A stretch of DNA of 33,712 bases, from assembly GCA_007123395.1 (NCBI GenBank), contig SKLD01000211.1, positions 1-33,712 of the forward strand. The letters run 5' to 3'. Positions 17,482 through 26,862 of the stretch are shown here, one piece after another. How positions within the stretch are numbered: position 1 is the stretch's first letter; every line of letters starts with the position of its first letter. The DNA is from Opitutales bacterium (GTDB lineage: Bacteria > Verrucomicrobiota > Verrucomicrobiia > Opitutales > Oceanipulchritudinaceae). The position numbers were made by a program, and so were the translations under genes. The notes under the pieces were generated by a model. It searched no databases, was not told the DNA's origin, and was given only the letters and a program-made list of their open reading frames with translations.

Positions 17482-19356
17482 TCAATACACATCGCGCTGG
17501 TAACGACGGTCTTTTTGGAGGGCTTTAACATAGGCTTCGGCATCCTCGCGTGAGCGGTCGCCCTGCTCCGCGACCACCTCGATGAGGGCTTGGTGCACAT
17601 CCTTGGCCATGCGCGAGGCATCGCCGCAAACGTAGAAATAAGCGCCCTCTTCCAGCCACGCGTAGAGATCCTTCGCCTGCTCTTTCATGCGGTGCTGCAC
17701 ATAGACCTTGCGGTCTGTATCACGCGAAAAGGCGACATCGATGCGACTGAGCACACCGCTCTTGAGGTAGCTCTGCCACTCCGTTTGGTAGAGGAAGTCG
17801 GACTGAAAGTGCTGGTCACCAAAGAAAAGCCAATTGCGTCCCTTCGCTCCCACGGCGGCGCGCTCCTCCACAAACGCCCGGAAGGGCGCAATCCCCGTGC
17901 CCGGACCGACCATGATAATCGGCGTGTCCGGATCGGCCGGGAGTTTGAAGTTCTTGTTGGCGTGGACGTAGACACCAACTTTCTCTCCGACGCCCCGCCG
18001 GTCCGCAAGAAACGTCGAGCAGACGCCCTTGCGCTGTTTGCCGTGGGTGTCGTAGCGGACAACCCCCACACAAAGGTGCACTTCCTCCGGGTGCGCCTTA
18101 AGACTGGATGCAATTGAATAGAGACGCGGCGGAATTCTGCGCAGGAGTCCGAGGAGTTGATCCACGGACAACTGTTCGACCGATGGAAAATCATAAAAGA
18201 GATCACAGAGTTCGCGCCCGTCGAGGTAGCCCTTCAGCTTCTTCTTGTTCTCCTCCTTGAGCAAAGCGTCCAGAGCTTGGTTCTTGGCGATCGCCGCATA
18301 CTTTGCCATGAGGCTCTTGTTCAGCGTAGTTACATCATATCCACCGAGTAATACCTCTTGGATAGTGAGGTACTCCCCGTCCATCTCCTTGATCTCATCG
18401 CCGCGGAACCCCGCGCAGCGGAGCATGTGTTCGGAAACCTCGGGGCAATTCTCCGGATAGACGCCGAGGGCGTCGCCGACCTCGTAGGAGAGCCCCGAAC
18501 CTTCAAGGGACAGCTCGACATGCAGCGTCTCCTTGGCCGACCCCCGCCCGTTGAGAATGACAGCTTCCGTGACCTTAGCAGCAAAGGGCTTGTTCTTGGA
18601 ATAACCTTCTTCAATAGCGGGAGCGAAAGCAGTTGCCTCGAACCCCGCACCCGCCCCGGCGGGCACTGCGGCAGGCACCGGCGCTGACGCAGCGACGGTC
18701 TCCTTCACCCCCGCGACCTCAACCATCTTCGGCATAACCGCCGAGAGCCATGCGTTGAAAGGCTCATCAAAATCGACATCGGCATCCACCCGCTCCAAAA
18801 CCCGGTTGGCCCCGAGTTCGGAAAAGCGTTTGTCAAACTGCTTACCGCACTCGCAAAAGTCGGGGTAGCTCGTGTCGCCTAACGCAAAGACGGCAAAATT
18901 GACATCCTCCAACTTCGGCGCGCCCTCACCCATGACCCACTCATGAAAGTCGGTTGCACGCTCCGGCGGATCGCCCTCGCCCCATGTGCTCACGACAATG
19001 AGGACGTTCTTTTCGTCCTTCAGCTTGGCCGTCTCGTAATCGCCCATGTCGTAGACAACGGAGCGGAAACCGGCGGTCTTGGCCGCTTTGTCGACACGCT
19101 CTGCCAACCCCTCGGCGTTACCGGACTCGGACCCGTAGAGAATCGTCAACGGCACCGTCGACGCGGCGGCGGGAGCGGCCGCAGTGGCGGGGGCTCCTGC
19201 CGACGCAACGCCGGCCGCCATCGAGGCGTGCGCAAAGTACCCGCTGAGCCAGGACGCCTGCTGTGGCGTAAGCGTGGGAAGAAGCGCTTGAAGGGCAACC
19301 TTTTGCTCGTGGCCAAAAGGCGCGTTTTCGGGCAGACTTAAAATTTTGTCACTCAT
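17482..19356 (-). CDS. cysJ: diflavin reductase, sulfite reductase (NADPH) flavoprotein alpha subunit-like
   Basis: LTPQQASWLSGYFA...LTILYGSESGNAEGLAERV...VSTWGEGDPPERATDFHEWVM (flavodoxin domain); PPRLYSIASSLKAHPEEVHLCVGVV...GVCSTFLADR...IIMVGPGTGIAPFRAFVEERAA...YVCGDASRMAKDVHQAL (FAD/NADPH domain). Confidence 0.93.
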   Translation of the reverse strand: MSDKILSLPENAPFGHEQKVALQALLPTLTPQQASWLSGYFAHASMAAGVASAGAPATAAAPAAASTVPLTILYGSESGNAEGLAERVDKAAKTAGFRSVVYDMGDYETAKLKDEKNVLIVVSTWGEGDPPERATDFHEWVMGEGAPKLEDVNFAVFALGDTSYPDFCECGKQFDKRFSELGANRVLERVDADVDFDEPFNAWLSAVMPKMVEVAGVKETVAASAPVPAAVPAGAGAGFEATAFAPAIEEGYSKNKPFAAKVTEAVILNGRGSAKETLHVELSLEGSGLSYEVGDALGVYPENCPEVSEHMLRCAGFRGDEIKEMDGEYLTIQEVLLGGYDVTTLNKSLMAKYAAIAKNQALDALLKEENKKKLKGYLDGRELCDLFYDFPSVEQLSVDQLLGLLRRIPPRLYSIASSLKAHPEEVHLCVGVVRYDTHGKQRKGVCSTFLADRRGVGEKVGVYVHANKNFKLPADPDTPIIMVGPGTGIAPFRAFVEERAAVGAKGRNWLFFGDQHFQSDFLYQTEWQSYLKSGVLSRIDVAFSRDTDRKVYVQHRMKEQAKDLYAWLEEGAYFYVCGDASRMAKDVHQALIEVVAEQGDRSREDAEAYVKALQKDRRYQRDVY

Positions 19357-19409
19357 TGCAATGTTATGTATAATAATCACTTGGTCTTCGCCATACGAGC
19401 GAAACCGGA

Positions 19410-22400
19410 TCAGGCAACAATTTCCTGTAGATTTTTATCGAAGGCAAATACCGGCTTCTCAATCTCGGGTCCTGTGTGCGGGGTCACACGTTGAAAACGC
19501 GCGAGGGCGACGTCCCACTCGTCGAGAATCTGCTGTGCGCGCGGACTGGTTGTCAGCCGGAAGTGCAATTCGACGAGTTTACGCAGAGACAGGATCTCGG
19601 CGTTGTCGTCGAGGCGTTGAAGAGAGACCATCTCGGGATTGAGCCGAAGCGGCAGTGTTCCGGCGGCATCATAGACAAAAGCCACACCCCCGCTCATGCC
19701 GGCGCCGAAGTTGCGCCCGGTCTCCCCGAGGCACACAACAGTGCCTCCGGTCATGTATTCACAACAATGGTCCCCCACCCCTTCGATGACCGCAGTCGCA
19801 CCGGAGTTGCGCACCGCAAAACGCTCACCGGCCTGCCCCGCTGCGAAGAGGTATCCCCCTGTCGCACCGTAGAGGCAGGTATTGCCCATGATGGTGTTTT
19901 CATGCCACGGGAAAATCGCGCTGGGATCGGGACGGACGACAATTTCTCCGCCCGTCATACCTTTGCCCACGTAGTCATTGGCGTCGCCGATCAAGTTGAG
20001 GCGGATACCTTGAACAAGAAACGTCCCGAAGCCCTGCCCTGAACTACCGTGCAGATCGAGATTGATCGTCGCCGGCTGCAAACCGCAGTTGCCGTGCATA
20101 TAGGCGATCTCTCCGGAAATATGAGTCCCGATATTCCGGTTGGTGTTCAAGACCTTGTAGTGTCCGCGAAAGGCAGGTTTCTTAAGCGTGACCGTTTCTT
20201 TAGCCTCCTGGAGAATCGTATCGTCAAGCGAGCCCTCGTTGCCGAAGCGGTCATTCCGCGCGCGGGTGTGGATACGCGGTTGTTCCCATGCCGCGTCAAC
20301 GGAATGAAGGATCTTACCGAAATCGAGGAACGCTGTCTTGGGGTTGCGCGGATCGTCCAACTGCTCAAGCCGGTCGACGCGTCCGACCATTTCATCGACG
20401 GTGCGGAAACCGAGGCGGCTCATGAGAATGCGCACATCCTCGGCGACGGCGTTGAAGTAGTTGACGATATACTCCGGCTTGCCGCGAAACTTCGCGCGCA
20501 GATCCTCGCGCTGGGTGGCGACGCCGACCGGGCAAGTGTTGAGGTGGCATACGCGGAACATGGCGCACCCGCCCGCGATGAGCGCGGAGGTGCCGAAATT
20601 GTATTCCTCGGCCCCGAGGAGGGCGGCGATGACGATATCGCGGCCGGTCTTCATGCCGCCGTCGGTGCGCAGCGTCACGCGCGTGCGTAGGTCGTTGAGC
20701 ATGAGCACCTGGTGCGCTTCGGCAAGACCGATCTCCCACGCCGATCCGGCGTTCTTGATGGAGGAATACGGCGAAGCCCCGGTTCCCCCGTCGTGACCCG
20801 AAATGAGAATGACGTCGGCGTAGGCCTTGGCTACACCCGCGGCGATTGTACCCACGCCGGAGCTGGAGACGAGTTTGACACACACCTTGGCCCGCGGATT
20901 GACCTCCTTTAGGTCAAAGATGAGCTGCGCAAGGTCTTCGATGGAATAAATGTCGTGATGCGGCGGCGGCGAGATAAGTGTCACCCCGGGCACGCTGTAG
21001 CGCAGGCGCGCGATAAGCGGACTGACCTTGATGCCCATGATCTGGCCGCCCTCGCCCGGCTTCGCGCCCTGTGCGATTTTGATCTCAATCTCTTTGGCGT
21101 TGGCAAGGTATTCCGCCGTCACGCCGAAACGTCCGCTCGCTACTTGCTTGATGGCGCTGTTGGCGTTGCGCCCGTCTTCGTAGGGCTTGTAGCGGATGGG
21201 GTCTTCGCCGCCTTCACCGGAATTGGACTTGCCGCCGATACTGTTCATGGCGATGGCGAGCGTCTCGTGCATTTCAGGCGAAAGCGCACCCAATGACATG
21301 CCCGCCGTGGTGAAGCGGCGACGGATTTCCTCAACGGGTTCGATCTCATCGAGCGGTACCCGCTCCGGCGCGTATTTGAAGCGCAGGAGATCTTTGATGG
21401 ATACCGGCGTGTGCGAGTCGCTCGCCGCGCGGTAGTCCGCAAAGGCCTTGTAATCCCCGCCTTTACGGAGAAACGTGTTCATTCCGGAGACCACCTTCGA
21501 ACTCCAGGCATGGAATTCGCCAGGGGCGCGTTTGTTCACGGCGTAATAACCCTCGTGCCAAAGCTCCGGCGCATGATCCACGGGGAAGGCGTCGGCGTGA
21601 CGTGCGAGCACTTCGGCTCCCAATTGCTCGTAGCCGATGCCGCTAATGGGACAGGCTGTGCCGGAGAAGCATTCGTCGATCACCTCTTGGCTGATGCCAA
21701 TCGCCTCAAAAACCTTCGCCCCTTGGTAGCTGAAGAGGGTGCTGATCCCCATCTTCGACATGATCTTGAGGATGCCGGCGTCGATGGCTTTGCGGTAGTT
21801 GTCGAGTGCCTTCAACGGATCCCTCACCCCGCGCTCCTTTCCGTTGCCGTCGGCACCGGTACCGTCGTCCTCAGCGGCTGAGGCGGCGATCTTGCGGACG
21901 ATGTCAAGGGCAAGGTATGGGTACACGGCGTTGGCACCGAAGCCGAGAACACATGCCGTCTGGTGGACATCGCGCACCTCGCCTGTTTCGCACACGATAT
22001 CGCAGTTGATGCGCTGGCCTGCGCGCACGAGTTCACTGTGGACGGCGCCGACCGCGAGCAGCGCGGGTACGGCAGCGCGGTCGGCGTCCGTGGCTCGGTC
22101 GGAGACAACGACGATGCGGATGCCTCCGCTCCCGGCGGACTCACGCACCTCCCGCCGCAAACGGTCGAGGGCCGCCTTGAGCCCGGCGGGGCCTTCCGCC
22201 CGCGGAAAGGTGGCGTCGACGCGGAGAACGCCGTTCTTGAGAAATCCCGACTGCACGACGGCTTCGAACTCGTGGTCGAAAAGCACGGGCGATTCAAGAG
22301 CGATGACATCGTGCTCATGCACCATGTCGTCGAAGAGGCCGAGGCGGCCGCCGAGGGCCATTTTTTTCGACATGACCAACCGCTCACGCAACGAATCGAT

Positions 22401-24020
22401 GGCCGGGTTGGTCACCTGCGCGAAGAGCTGTTTGAAGTAGGTATAGATGAGGCGGGGACGGCGGGACAGGACGGCCAACGGAGTGTCGTCACCCATGGAA
22501 CCGATCGGCTCCTTGGCAGTGTCGACCATCGGCTTAAGGATAACGTTTTCCTCGTCAAGGTCGTAGCCGAATGCAACCCGCAGGTTAGTGATCCGCTCCG
22601 GCGGCACGCTTCCCTTGCTGTAGTCGGCGGGCTCTTTGACAAAGGCAGCCAGTTCGTGGATGGAGCGCTCGCACCACGCCCCGTAATCCGCCTGCGCGGC
22701 GAGGTCTTCCATGAGTTCGTCGTCTTCAATCAGACGGCACTCTTCCAGATCGATAGCCATCATTTTGCCCGGACCAAGACGACCGGACTGCACGACACGG
22801 GAAGGCCATTTCGGAATCAGGCCCACCTCCGAAGCGAGAATGACCGTGCCGTCCTCATACACCTTGAAGCGCGCGGGGCGCAGACCGTTGCGGTCGAGCG
22901 AGGCACCCACATAGCGCCCGTCGCTGAAGACAATAGCGGCCGGGCCGTCCCACGGCTCCATAACAACGGAGTGGTAGCGGTAGTAGTTCCGCACGGATTC
23001 ACTCATCTCCTTGTTCTCCTCCCATGCCGTCGGCATCATGATGGAGACGCCCTGCGTGACGGGCCTCCCGCCGACAGTCATGACATGAAGGCAGTTGTCG
23101 AAGCTTGCGCTATCGGACATGTTCTCCTCCACGAGCGGGACCAGATCCTTGTAGCGGTCGCCCCAGACGCCGTGGTCGGAGGAATACTCCCGCGCCTTCA
23201 TGTTGTTGCGGTTGCCGCGGATGGTGTTGATCTCACCGTTGTGGGCGAGCATGCGGAAAGGCTGGGCGAGGACCCAGTCCGGAAAGGTGTTTGTGGCGAA
23301 GCGCTGATGGAATATGGCAAAAGCCGTCTTGAACTTCGGCGATTTCAGGTCCCTGTAGAACCGCCGCACCTGCGGGGCGTTGAGCAGGCCCTTGTAGGTA
23401 ATCGTGCGGCAGGAGAAGCTCACCACGTAGAAGCCGGCCAGCGATTCCTCGGCGGCGCGGCGCATGCAGGCTTTTTGCACGAGGAGAAGCTTCCGCTCGA
23501 ACTCCGCCTGCGAAAAATCTCCGGAGCGCGAGACGAGCACCTGTCCGATTTCCGGCCGGGTGTTCTCCGCCTTGCGCCCGAGACAGGAGTTGTCGACCGG
23601 CACATCCCGCCACGCGAGGAACTTCAGACCCTTTTCCGCCGCGATGGCCGCTTCGACGAGCGCACGCGCACGCTCGACCGCCTTTTTGCTTCCGCGAGGC
23701 AAAAAAATCATCCCCACGCCGAGGTCCTCTTTACGCTTCAGCTGGATTCTCCGCGCCTCAAGGAATCCGAGGAACAACTCGTGAGGTATCTGCGTGAGGA
23801 CGCCGGCTCCGTCGCCCGTCACTGCGTCAGCGTCGATCGCGCCACGGTGCGCAAGGTTTTTGAGGCCCGTAATCGCCGCATCGAGGATTTCGTAGCTCGC
23901 TCGACCGTGGATATTGGCGATAAAGCCGACACCGCAAGCGTCGTGCTCGTCGGACGGACGGTAGAGGCCCTGCGCGGCGGGATAACTTCTGCTGAAATGG
24001 TTGACCGGTGTGTCGAACAT
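19410..24020 (-). CDS. gltB: glutamate synthase large subunit
   Basis: DEHDACGVGFIANIHG (N-terminal nucleophile Cys29 after a 28-aa propeptide); GEGGEDPIRYKPYEDGRNANSAIKQVASGRFGVTAEYL; LISGHDGGTGASPYSSIKNAGSAWEIGLAEAHQVL; GGCAMFRVCHLNTCPVGVATQ (3Fe-4S motif CX5CX4C); C-terminal GXGXG-rich beta-helix. Confidence 0.97.
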   Translation of the reverse strand: MFDTPVNHFSRSYPAAQGLYRPSDEHDACGVGFIANIHGRASYEILDAAITGLKNLAHRGAIDADAVTGDGAGVLTQIPHELFLGFLEARRIQLKRKEDLGVGMIFLPRGSKKAVERARALVEAAIAAEKGLKFLAWRDVPVDNSCLGRKAENTRPEIGQVLVSRSGDFSQAEFERKLLLVQKACMRRAAEESLAGFYVVSFSCRTITYKGLLNAPQVRRFYRDLKSPKFKTAFAIFHQRFATNTFPDWVLAQPFRMLAHNGEINTIRGNRNNMKAREYSSDHGVWGDRYKDLVPLVEENMSDSASFDNCLHVMTVGGRPVTQGVSIMMPTAWEENKEMSESVRNYYRYHSVVMEPWDGPAAIVFSDGRYVGASLDRNGLRPARFKVYEDGTVILASEVGLIPKWPSRVVQSGRLGPGKMMAIDLEECRLIEDDELMEDLAAQADYGAWCERSIHELAAFVKEPADYSKGSVPPERITNLRVAFGYDLDEENVILKPMVDTAKEPIGSMGDDTPLAVLSRRPRLIYTYFKQLFAQVTNPAIDSLRERLVMSKKMALGGRLGLFDDMVHEHDVIALESPVLFDHEFEAVVQSGFLKNGVLRVDATFPRAEGPAGLKAALDRLRREVRESAGSGGIRIVVVSDRATDADRAAVPALLAVGAVHSELVRAGQRINCDIVCETGEVRDVHQTACVLGFGANAVYPYLALDIVRKIAASAAEDDGTGADGNGKERGVRDPLKALDNYRKAIDAGILKIMSKMGISTLFSYQGAKVFEAIGISQEVIDECFSGTACPISGIGYEQLGAEVLARHADAFPVDHAPELWHEGYYAVNKRAPGEFHAWSSKVVSGMNTFLRKGGDYKAFADYRAASDSHTPVSIKDLLRFKYAPERVPLDEIEPVEEIRRRFTTAGMSLGALSPEMHETLAIAMNSIGGKSNSGEGGEDPIRYKPYEDGRNANSAIKQVASGRFGVTAEYLANAKEIEIKIAQGAKPGEGGQIMGIKVSPLIARLRYSVPGVTLISPPPHHDIYSIEDLAQLIFDLKEVNPRAKVCVKLVSSSGVGTIAAGVAKAYADVILISGHDGGTGASPYSSIKNAGSAWEIGLAEAHQVLMLNDLRTRVTLRTDGGMKTGRDIVIAALLGAEEYNFGTSALIAGGCAMFRVCHLNTCPVGVATQREDLRAKFRGKPEYIVNYFNAVAEDVRILMSRLGFRTVDEMVGRVDRLEQLDDPRNPKTAFLDFGKILHSVDAAWEQPRIHTRARNDRFGNEGSLDDTILQEAKETVTLKKPAFRGHYKVLNTNRNIGTHISGEIAYMHGNCGLQPATINLDLHGSSGQGFGTFLVQGIRLNLIGDANDYVGKGMTGGEIVVRPDPSAIFPWHENTIMGNTCLYGATGGYLFAAGQAGERFAVRNSGATAVIEGVGDHCCEYMTGGTVVCLGETGRNFGAGMSGGVAFVYDAAGTLPLRLNPEMVSLQRLDDNAEILSLRKLVELHFRLTTSPRAQQILDEWDVALARFQRVTPHTGPEIEKPVFAFDKNLQEIVA

Positions 24021-24213
24021 AGTCTGTAATCAATCGGTTCCGGGCTCAACGCCCTTTTTGCTTCCGCCCCAAGGGAGAGAAACTGTGGCTTTAATCGCGG
24101 GACAGGCGGAATCCCCCGGATCCCGCGTGCGTGAATCGCAGCCCGCTGAGCCGAAGGCAGGGACTGGTAACGAGCAAAAAGATTGCCGGAACCAGCGGCA
24201 GGGAAACAAGAGG

Positions 24214-24243
24214 AAAAACGGCCCCGGAGGCCCGAGGGGGCCG
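24214..24243 (-). terminator. rho-independent terminator downstream of the glutaredoxin gene
   Basis: Minus strand: CGGCCCC-(TCGGGCCTCC region)-GGGGCCG followed by TTTTT; 7-bp GC stem at 24219-24225/24237-24243, just after the stop at 24253. Confidence 0.75.
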
Positions 24244-24252
24244 CTCGACACT

Positions 24253-24588
24253 CTAAAAGAAGCGGATCGCCTTCGACTCCATGCGCGCGTGTTCTTCATC
24301 CGTGCAAGGCGCGTTTGTCGGCACGTCCACGGCAGAGTCGCTTGGCTTCACCAACTCGTTGGAGAGAAGGTAGTTCTCTACTTCCTCTCCGCTTACATCC
24401 GCGAGCATTACTCCGTCGACCTCTACGCAGGGCGAGAGCGGTTGGCCGGATTTGCGAACCATCTCTTCGTAGTTGCGCGGGTCGTTAATTATGTCGCGGT
24501 CCTCGTAATCGAGGGCGTACTTACGGAAAATCGCCCGTACGCCCCGACTCCATCCGCAGGTGGGTTTCAAATAAGCTACGATTTTCAT
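24253..24588 (-). CDS. glutaredoxin-family protein with CGWS (monothiol-type) active site
   Basis: MKIVAYLKPTCGWSRGVRAIFRKYALDYEDRDIINDPRNYEEMVRKSGQPLSPCVEVDGVMLADVSGEEVENYL: thioredoxin-fold glutaredoxin pattern with C-terminal extension. Confidence 0.87.
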   Translation of the reverse strand: MKIVAYLKPTCGWSRGVRAIFRKYALDYEDRDIINDPRNYEEMVRKSGQPLSPCVEVDGVMLADVSGEEVENYLLSNELVKPSDSAVDVPTNAPCTDEEHARMESKAIRFF

Positions 24589-24658
24589 AGGAATAAGTTA
24601 AGGTTCGGTGCTTCCGTCGGTTGTCAACACACGAAGTGAGACACTTGTTGCAACGTTG

Positions 24659-24736
24659 CCGGAACCGAAGCGACCGCAAGTGACGGGCGGAAAAAAGCCG
24701 GCGCATGGTTCGCGCTTTTTCGCACCGCGGTTCCGG
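24659..24736. repeat. inverted repeat (ccggaaccg/cggttccgg, 9 bp perfect) enclosing a small hairpin flanked by A6/T5 tracts
   Basis: 24659-24667 CCGGAACCG and 24728-24736 CGGTTCCGG. Between them: aaaaaagccggcgcatggttcgcgcttttt. Confidence 0.6.
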
Positions 24737-24742
24737 TAGAAG

Positions 24743-24764
24743 TCCGGGGTGATTTATCCCCGGA
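24743..24764. repeat. hairpin TCCGGGG-TGATTTAT-CCCCGGA
   Basis: Perfect 7-bp stem, 8-nt loop TGATTTAT. Confidence 0.75.
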
Positions 24765-24835
24765 GCGCAGTGGATGGGAACTTACGAACGCGCAGCATTT
24801 TTCTTCAGCGCTCTGAACTCCCAGACGGCCCTGTG

Positions 24836-24858
24836 GGCGGGCGATAAATCAGCCCGCC
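24836..24858. repeat. hairpin GGCGGGC-GATAAATCA-GCCCGCC, directly abutting the ftsH stop codon
   Basis: Perfect 7-bp stem; loop contains ATAAATCA, the exact reverse complement of the loop of the 24743-24764 hairpin. Confidence 0.75.
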
Positions 24859-26858
24859 TACGCCATCGCCGGGGCGCCTTCGCCGCTGAGGTCCTCCGCC
24901 TTTTTCTTTTCTTTTTCGCCGACCGCTTCTTCCTCGCCTTTCTCGCCGTCGCTGGATTTCGAGCGGGTCGCGGGGGCGATGACGGGCGAGCGGATCTCAC
25001 CGAATTTGATGATCTCGTGGACGTGTTTCCCCTCGATCGTTTCGAACTCGAGGAGGCCCTGCGCGACCTTTTCCAGCGCTTCCTTGTGCTGGGTGATAAT
25101 CCCGCGGGCGCGCTCGAACTGTTCGGCGATGATCTTTTTGATGGCGGAGTCAATTTTCTCCGCCGTTGCCTCACTGTAGTTCTGCGAACGCGTGATTTCC
25201 TTGGCGAGGAAGATCTGCTCGGTGTTTTCCCCGAAGGCGACGGGGCCGAGGTCGCTCATACCCCAGTCACAGACCATGTGACGGGCGATGTCCGTGGCCT
25301 GCTTGATGTCACTGGCCGCGCCGGAGCTGAAGTCACCGGTTTCCACTTCCTCGCCGATGCGCCCGCCCATCGCCATGCAGATGCGGTTGAGCAGCTCATT
25401 GCGCGTCTCCCCGAGAATATCCTTGGTCGGCGTGTACATCGTCATGCCGAGGGCACGCCCGCGGGGGATGATGGTGACCTTGTGCAGCTTCATCTTCCCC
25501 TCGCCGATAATCGCCTGCACAAGTGCATGGCCCGCCTCGTGGTAGGCAGTCATGCGCTTGTCTTCGTCGTCCATGAGTTTGCGGCGCTCACGCCCGAAGG
25601 AGATTTTGTCCCGCGCCTCGTCAATATCGTAATAGTCGATCTCCTTCTTTCCGTAGCGCGCGGCGACGAGGGCGCTCTCGTTGAGAAGGTTGGCGAGGTC
25701 GGCCCCGGAGAAACCCGGCGTGGAGCGGGCGACGGAGGTGAGATCGACATCCTCCGCGAGCTTCACCTTCTTGGCATGCACGCGGATGATTTGCTCGCGC
25801 CCCGTGAGGTCCGGCAAATCGATCACGACTTGACGGTCGAAGCGGCCCGGTCGCAGCAGAGCGTTGTCGAGAACATCAGGGCGGTTCGTCGCGGCAATGA
25901 TGATCACTCCCTCGTGACCGTCGAAGCCGTCCAACTCGACGAGAAGGCTGTTGAGCGTCTGTTCGCGTTCGTCGTTGCCCCCGCCGAGACCCGCGCCGCG
26001 CTGCCGCCCCACGGCGTCGATCTCATCGACAAAAATGATGCAAGGAGCGTTTTTCCGGCCCTGCTCGAACATATCGCGCACGCGCGCGGCACCTACGCCG
26101 ACGAACATCTCGACAAAGTCCGAACCGCTGATGCTGAAGAACGGCACATCCGCCTCCCCCGCGACGGCGCGCGCGATGAGCGTCTTGCCCGTGCCCGGAG
26201 GGCCGACAAGGAGACAACCCTTGGGAATGCGCCCGCCGATATTCTGAAATTTCTTGGGATCCTTGAGAAAATCGACGATCTCGGAGACCTCCTCTTTCGC
26301 CTCGTCGCAGCCCGCGACATCCTTGAACGTCACCTTTTCGCGGTCGCGCGTAAGCATCTTGGCCTTGCTCTTGCCGAAGTTCATCGCCCCTTTGCCCGCG
26401 TTGCGAAACTGCCGCACGAGGAGAAAATAGAGGATAAGGATGATGAACATGATGGGCAGCAGCGTCACGAAGAGATCCCGCAAAAGCGTGCTCGCCGGCT
26501 CCTCCTTAAAGAGACCCGACTGCTGCAAGGTCTCGATGGTACTGTCCGTCAGCTTGCCCCGCGCCTTGAACGGGCGGGTTTCGTCGCCGACGCGGAGGTC
26601 TCCTGTTATCTCGTACCAGTTGCGCCCGCCCTGCGGGTTCTCCTTCATGACCGCGCCGGGTTCGATCCGGCCCGCCTCGCCCGCCTCTGCCTCCATAAGC
26701 ACTTGGCTGATAGTGAGCGTCTCAGGCTGCTGGACGTCTTTCTGTGCGTAGTAAAGCAGCGCGAAAATCACGAAAAAGACCAAGAGCCAGATCGAAAGCA
26801 TCCGGTATTGGCCACCGCCCCTCAAAGGCTGGTTTTTGCTGGAGGAATCCTCTGCCAT
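24858..26858 (-). CDS. ftsH: ATP-dependent zinc metalloprotease FtsH
   Basis: [53 protein letters not shown]...[23 protein letters not shown]...[11 protein letters not shown] (HEAGH zinc site). Confidence 0.98.
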   Translation of the reverse strand: MAEDSSSKNQPLRGGGQYRMLSIWLLVFFVIFALLYYAQKDVQQPETLTISQVLMEAEAGEAGRIEPGAVMKENPQGGRNWYEITGDLRVGDETRPFKARGKLTDSTIETLQQSGLFKEEPASTLLRDLFVTLLPIMFIILILYFLLVRQFRNAGKGAMNFGKSKAKMLTRDREKVTFKDVAGCDEAKEEVSEIVDFLKDPKKFQNIGGRIPKGCLLVGPPGTGKTLIARAVAGEADVPFFSISGSDFVEMFVGVGAARVRDMFEQGRKNAPCIIFVDEIDAVGRQRGAGLGGGNDEREQTLNSLLVELDGFDGHEGVIIIAATNRPDVLDNALLRPGRFDRQVVIDLPDLTGREQIIRVHAKKVKLAEDVDLTSVARSTPGFSGADLANLLNESALVAARYGKKEIDYYDIDEARDKISFGRERRKLMDDEDKRMTAYHEAGHALVQAIIGEGKMKLHKVTIIPRGRALGMTMYTPTKDILGETRNELLNRICMAMGGRIGEEVETGDFSSGAASDIKQATDIARHMVCDWGMSDLGPVAFGENTEQIFLAKEITRSQNYSEATAEKIDSAIKKIIAEQFERARGIITQHKEALEKVAQGLLEFETIEGKHVHEIIKFGEIRSPVIAPATRSKSSDGEKGEEEAVGEKEKKKAEDLSGEGAPAMA

Positions 26859-26862
26859 ATAA

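Noticed and set aside
21963-24029. 688-aa plus-strand ORF opposite gltB
   Set aside because: Shadow ORF in GC-rich sequence antisense to the unmistakable gltB; no recognisable domain.
26651-26680. GGGTTCGATCC-like string resembling a tRNA T-arm
   Set aside because: Lies inside ftsH coding sequence with no cloverleaf around it; no tRNA found anywhere by eye.
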